8,787 nt of DNA from Zhenhengia yiwuensis (GTDB taxonomy: Bacteria > Bacillota > Clostridia > Lachnospirales > Cellulosilyticaceae): NCBI RefSeq assembly GCF_014384995.1, contig NZ_JACRSY010000062.1:1-8787 (forward strand), given 5' to 3'. The notes under the pieces were generated by a model. The model made no database searches, had not been told where the DNA came from, and saw only the letters and a list, made by a program, of their open reading frames with translations. Shown here piece after piece: positions 6,346 through 8,787 of the stretch. A program made the position numbers and the translations under genes. Within the stretch, counting starts at the first letter, position 1. Each line of letters opens with the position of its first letter.

Positions 6346-6370
6346 AGGCATGGGATCATCTCCCATGCCT
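6346..6370 (-). terminator. Intrinsic terminator of the FNT channel gene
   Basis: A perfect 10-bp GC-rich stem (AGGCATGGGA with TCCCATGCCT) and a 5-base loop are followed on the minus strand by TTATTTTATT. It lies 17 bases after the FNT stop codon. A TATAAT (complement of 6373-6378) just before it could be a -10 box for the recombinase, but no -35 box is convincing. Confidence 0.85.
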
Positions 6371-6386
6371 CCTATTATACTTAATT

Positions 6387-7220
6387 TTATTGTGCAGGTT
6401 TAGTAAATTTTTTAAAGATAAGATAATACATTACACCAATGATAACGCCACCAATAAAGTTACCAAGTGTTACTGGAATAACATTGTTTGTAAAGAAGTT
6501 ACCCCATGTTAAAGTATCTAACTTTTCTGCAGCAACACCTGATAATTGTACAAGTTCAGGGTTGTTTTTAATAAAGATACCAACTGGCACATAGTACATA
6601 TTTGCTACGATATGCTCTGCACCACTAATAGCAAATGCAAAGATTGAGAAGAATCCAGCAAGGATTTTTCCTGTTACATCTTTTGCAGAGTACATCATCC
6701 AAATACCCGCACATACAAAGATATTACAAATAATTGCAAGACATAAAGCTTCTGTGAAAGGAAGATTTGCTTTTGAAATAGCTGTTTTTAAAGCATAAGC
6801 AGCAAAACCACCATCACTCATTCTAAAAAGACCTGTATTAGCTTGTAGGAAAGCAATGAAAAATGCACCTACACAGTTTCCTGCAAGAACAATTGCTAAA
6901 TTCTTAAAGAAATCACTTACTTTATTACGTTTTTCAAGAGTTGATAAAACAATTAAACAGTTTCCTGTAAAAAGATCTCCCCCGTTAAGTACTACAAACA
7001 TAAGACCAATAGGGAATACTGCACCTGTTACTAATTTTGCTACACCTTTATCTGCAATTGCATGTGCTGCAGTTGATGAAGCAAGTCCCCCTAAAGCAAC
7101 ATACATACCAGCCATAACAGCCATAAGGAATACTGCCATTGCTGTACGGTTAACTTTTGCCTGACCACCTTCGATTGTGTAATCTAAAATCTCATTTGGT
7201 GCTAAATAATTTTTCGCCAT
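6387..7220 (-). CDS. Formate/nitrite transporter (FNT) family channel
   Basis: The 277-residue product has six hydrophobic segments (about 27-48, 63-88, 107-127, 155-177, 186-207 and 247-270), as in the pentameric FNT channels FocA, NirC and the hydrosulfide channel HSC. It has both family signatures: NLAIVLAGNCVGAF (107-120) and GAEHIVANMYYVPVG (200-214), the latter holding the conserved pore histidine H203. The loop GGDLFTGNC (80-88) corresponds to the gating omega loop. It should pass small monovalent anions, in an anaerobe most plausibly formate; no pyruvate formate-lyase, nitrite or sulfite reductase gene is adjacent to settle this. An in-frame ATG at 7241 is rejected: it coincides with the predicted transcription start, and its second and third codons hold the AAGGAG ribosome binding site serving the ATG at 7220. 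The gene has its own promoter and terminator. Confidence 0.92.
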   Translation of the reverse strand: MAKNYLAPNEILDYTIEGGQAKVNRTAMAVFLMAVMAGMYVALGGLASSTAAHAIADKGVAKLVTGAVFPIGLMFVVLNGGDLFTGNCLIVLSTLEKRNKVSDFFKNLAIVLAGNCVGAFFIAFLQANTGLFRMSDGGFAAYALKTAISKANLPFTEALCLAIICNIFVCAGIWMMYSAKDVTGKILAGFFSIFAFAISGAEHIVANMYYVPVGIFIKNNPELVQLSGVAAEKLDTLTWGNFFTNNVIPVTLGNFIGGVIIGVMYYLIFKKFTKPAQ

Positions 7221-7247
7221 GAATATACACTCCTTTTCCAAGGACAG

Positions 7248-7276
7248 AGTATATCATTATATGATAAGTTTTTCAA
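7248..7276 (-). promoter_or_regulatory. Sigma-A promoter of the FNT channel gene
   Basis: On the minus strand TTGAAA (complement of 7271-7276) and TATACT (complement of 7248-7253) are separated by exactly 17 bases. Transcription would start near 7241, giving a short leader with AAGGAG before the ATG at 7220. The promoter lies between the coiled-coil gene's stop and the FNT start, so FNT can be expressed independently of the upstream gene; no terminator separates the two. Confidence 0.78.
7252..7266. promoter_or_regulatory. Palindrome inside the FNT promoter, possible operator
   Basis: TATCAT-N3-ATGATA is a perfect 6+6 inverted repeat filling most of the spacer between -35 and -10 and touching the -10 box. 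That position suits a repressor site. It does not match the FNR (TTGAT-N4-ATCAA) or Rex (TTGTGA-type) consensus. Confidence 0.4.
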
Positions 7277-7278
7277 CA

Positions 7279-8124
7279 CTATTTATTTTCCATTTTTATA
7301 CCTAGAAGCAAATTTTGTATTCTGTCATTTAATTCCTGTTGCACTTTATGTTGCTCCTCTTTTAATACTTCTATTTTATTTGTGAAAACTAATTTCTGCT
7401 CTAATAAGCTATTTTGAAGTTCTAAATCATATTTTTCTTTAAGCGTAGTTAATTCTTTATTCTTCCCCTCTTCCTCTTGTTTTAATAATTCTTTAAGCTT
7501 TTCGACTTCTCTTTGTGCAAACCATAATTCAGAAGATACTTCATCATTTCTAACTTTAAGACGTTCATTTTCCTCATTACGTTCTTTTATTTCAATTTCT
7601 AGGCGCTCCCACTTACTATTTTCCTCTTTAAGTCCCACAATTTGCTCTTCATATTTCTCGCATAGCGTATGATGTTGTTTAATTTGTATTTTCTGCTCAC
7701 TGATTTGCTCTTCTAATTCACTATATGCTTTCTCTAAAGCCACATATAGATCTTTAGCTTTCTCTTTTTCTTTTAATAGGTTATTTATTTTTTCTTCTAA
7801 TAAAGACTTTTCCTTAATTAATGTTTCTTTTTCTTCTTCTTTCTGTACAACAACTGCCTCTACTTCTCCTATACGCTCTTCTACTACGAGACCGACACGC
7901 TCACTTACATTTAAATACATTGTTTGAATACGCTGGAGCAATCTTTGCAATTCATCTATATCCTTTACTAATAAATCTTCAGCTTGTTTCTTTTGCTCTA
8001 ATTTATATGTAGTTAATAATAGCCCCATAAACTCTTTTCCTGTTAATTGAGTGCTTTTCATGATCTCTGCCAATTCATTTTTCATTTCTTCTGGAACTTT
8101 TACACCAAATGTTACATCTGCCAT
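7279..8124 (-). CDS. Predicted ribbon-helix-helix DNA-binding protein with long coiled coil
   Basis: The 281-residue product has two parts. Residues 3-44 fit the ribbon-helix-helix pattern: a short strand VTFGVKV, helix A from PEEMKNELAEIMKS, a turn at QLTGK, and helix B EFMGLLLTTYKLE. Residues about 45-275 are almost entirely charged heptad-rich coiled coil with E/K/L/Q repeats, broken by few glycines or prolines. RHH proteins bind DNA as dimers through the strand pair; many are autorepressors of plasmid partition, copy-number or toxin-antitoxin operons. The layout is analogous to plasmid KfrA proteins (DNA-binding head, long coiled-coil tail), though the head fold differs. The start has AAGGAGGA six bases upstream. 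Five GTTAAC hexamers fill the upstream region and are likely its own operators. A role in DNA organisation or segregation is inferred from this plan only; a purely regulatory role, or a family I do not recognise, is possible. Confidence 0.65.
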   Translation of the reverse strand: MADVTFGVKVPEEMKNELAEIMKSTQLTGKEFMGLLLTTYKLEQKKQAEDLLVKDIDELQRLLQRIQTMYLNVSERVGLVVEERIGEVEAVVVQKEEEKETLIKEKSLLEEKINNLLKEKEKAKDLYVALEKAYSELEEQISEQKIQIKQHHTLCEKYEEQIVGLKEENSKWERLEIEIKERNEENERLKVRNDEVSSELWFAQREVEKLKELLKQEEEGKNKELTTLKEKYDLELQNSLLEQKLVFTNKIEVLKEEQHKVQQELNDRIQNLLLGIKMENK

Positions 8125-8142
8125 TATATTTCCTCCTTCAAA

Positions 8143-8218
8143 GTTAACCTATTACGTAATAGTTAACTCAATGTTTTATTTATATGTTAACTAAAGTTAA
8201 CCATTAATATAAGTTAAC
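8143..8218. promoter_or_regulatory. Cluster of five GTTAAC repeats, probable operator/iteron region
   Basis: The 6-base palindrome GTTAAC occurs at 8143, 8162, 8186, 8196 and 8213, five times in 76 bases. On the minus strand most copies continue as GTTAACTT, and the two nearest the gene form a larger imperfect palindrome around TATTACGTAATA (8141-8168). The cluster runs right up to the ribosome binding site of the RHH/coiled-coil gene, and must overlap its promoter. A loose -10 (TATAAA, complement of 8179-8184) lies between copies. Binding by the neighbouring RHH protein is inferred. Confidence 0.6.
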
Positions 8219-8238
8219 ACAAAACTCACAAAACAAGC

Positions 8239-8277
8239 AACCTACCACAGATAATTATGTATTATCTGTGGTAGGTT
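8239..8277 (-). terminator. Perfect 17-bp hairpin, probable terminator
   Basis: AACCTACCACAGATAAT (8239-8255) and its exact complement (8261-8277) enclose a 5-base loop. On the minus strand it is followed by TGCTTGTTTTG, a moderate U-tract, so it would stop transcripts entering from the IS21 side before they reach the GTTAAC region. No U-tract follows on the plus strand. It could be the terminator of a gene that preceded the IS21 insertion. Confidence 0.65.
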
Positions 8278-8382
8278 ATGAATCAGTAAGAGGTAAATAT
8301 ATAGAAAAGTATTAAAAAAGAACCAAAAGTAAAATGGGGATAAATTAAGAGTATTTTTCAGTAGTGGTAAAAGTTTTCTGAA

Positions 8383-8508
8383 ATCAACTGATTATTTCGT
8401 TTGATTAGAACCGGAGGTTCCCTTTTTAGAAACTTTAGTTTCACGTTAAAGAAACCACCAGTTCACTTATTGAGACCACTTTATAGTGATTAGATCAACT
8501 TATTGACC
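8383..8508. repeat. Imperfect repeats at the IS21 end
   Basis: Three related blocks are visible: ATCAACTGATTATT at 8383-8396, TTCACTTATTGAGACC at 8462-8477 and ATCAACTTATTGACC at 8494-8508, the last overlapping the istB stop codon. Small palindromes GAACC-N3-GGTTC (8408-8420) and GAAACT-N2-AGTTTC (8429-8442) lie between them. They may be transposase-binding repeats of the element. Confidence 0.4.
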
Positions 8509-8787
8509 GGAGAACAACTTTCTCATGTTTGTACTACCAGTTTCAAGCCAAATAGCATTATGAATGATACGATCTAAAATAGCATCAGCCATGGTACCAC
8601 CACCAAGCCTTGTATACCATTCTTTTGGTTTGTACTGTGTACAAAAGATTGTGGAGTGACAATCATATCTTTTTTCCGTTAGTTCGAAGATAAAGCGTAC
8701 ATCTTCTTCTGTTAGGTCATGTAATAGCCACTCATCGATGATGAGTAGGTGGTAATTTGAAAACTTAGTGATTAGTTTACTCATGCC
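8500..8787 (-). CDS. istB: IstB-like ATP-binding protein of IS21 family, N-terminus off the window
   Basis: Ninety-five C-terminal residues are visible and the frame stays open to the window edge, so the first methionine seen is internal; family members are about 250 residues. IstB is an AAA+ ATPase related to DnaC that assists the IstA transposase. The visible part holds the Walker B motif LLIIDEW, the sensor I strand STIFCTQY, and the very characteristic C-terminal block RLGGGTMADAILDRIIHNA followed by hydrophobic strand and basic TNMRKLF tail. The Walker A motif would lie outside. Its terminus at SGQ looks natural, and nothing suggests a frameshift in the part seen. Confidence 0.93.
   Translation of the reverse strand, partial: GMSKLITKFSNYHLLIIDEWLLHDLTEEDVRFIFELTEKRYDCHSTIFCTQYKPKEWYTRLGGGTMADAILDRIIHNAIWLETGSTNMRKLFSGQ

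Larger units (their letters stand above)
8365..8787 (-). mobile_element. 3' end of an IS21-family element, partial
   Basis: The C-terminal part of IstB is followed on the minus strand by about 130 bases with related short repeats and small palindromes, before the sequence turns into ordinary AT-rich intergenic DNA. IS21-family elements usually carry several transposase-binding repeats next to each end. The minus-strand end around ACTTTTACCACTACTG (8359-8374) is my best guess for the terminus; the true edge could lie anywhere between about 8278 and 8374. The IstA transposase would lie outside the window to the right. Confidence 0.5.

Noticed and set aside
6312..6359. Longer recombinase start at 6359
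   Set aside because: It starts inside the FNT terminator hairpin and adds 16 residues that do not belong to the Xer core-binding domain.
6856..7164. Plus-strand open frame of 102 codons
   Set aside because: Antisense to conserved FNT transmembrane segments; no start signals.
7221..7241. Longer FNT start at 7241
   Set aside because: The extra codons contain the ribosome binding site for 7220, and the predicted transcription start is at about 7241.
7821..8012. Plus-strand leucine-rich open frame of 63 codons
   Set aside because: Antisense to coiled-coil E/K codons, which naturally read as L/F-rich on the other strand.
8141..8277. Plasmid replication origin or CRISPR-like array at the GTTAAC repeats
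   Set aside because: The repeats are only six bases and irregularly spaced, no Rep gene is present and there are no unique spacers between long repeats.

Overview
The window looks like chromosomal DNA of a low-GC, anaerobic Firmicute, most likely a clostridial/Lachnospiraceae-type bacterium. The grounds are AT-rich codon use, strong AGGAGG-type ribosome binding sites, sigma-A promoters of the TTGAAA-N17-TATAAT type, U-tailed hairpin terminators, a formate/nitrite-type channel and transposases common in clostridia. I cannot assign a species from sequence alone. I see no rRNA, tRNA, CRISPR array or known riboswitch.

Layout. Nearly everything is on the minus strand, so the window is easiest to read from high to low coordinates. 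At the right edge (about 8360-8787) is the 3' end of an IS21-family element with the C-terminal third of its IstB ATPase. A perfect 17-bp hairpin (8239-8277) follows. Next is a regulatory region with five GTTAAC hexamers in front of a predicted ribbon-helix-helix plus coiled-coil protein (7279-8124). A strong promoter with an internal palindrome then drives a formate/nitrite (FNT) channel (6387-7220). A terminator separates this from a complete XerC/D-like tyrosine recombinase (5346-6311). An 80-residue unknown protein (5047-5289) follows, and its ribosome binding site lies inside the recombinase's terminator hairpin.

The only rightward gene is a class-3-like aldehyde dehydrogenase (3634-5001) with its own promoter and a bidirectional terminator shared with the convergent small gene. 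Left of it are a secreted DUF4163/DUF3298 protein (2659-3429), a small membrane-anchored protein (2203-2559) and a large cytoplasmic fusion of a ParB/Srx-like domain to a BMP/PnrA-like ligand-binding domain (138-2105). Five bases after that gene's stop codon begins an IS3-family-like element whose first 17 transposase codons run off the left edge.

How the genes relate. Most genes have their own promoter and terminator, so this is a row of single-gene units between two insertion sequences, not one operon. The least ordinary parts are the ParB-like/BMP fusion, which may be an intracellular nucleoside or metabolite sensor, and the ribbon-helix-helix/coiled-coil protein with its GTTAAC cluster, which looks like an autoregulated DNA-organising or partition-like protein. 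Two leaders (the IS transposase and the 80-aa gene) have their Shine-Dalgarno sequence in the 3' arm of a hairpin, which would silence translation from read-through transcripts. Four annotated starts were chosen or shortened using ribosome binding sites and promoter positions.
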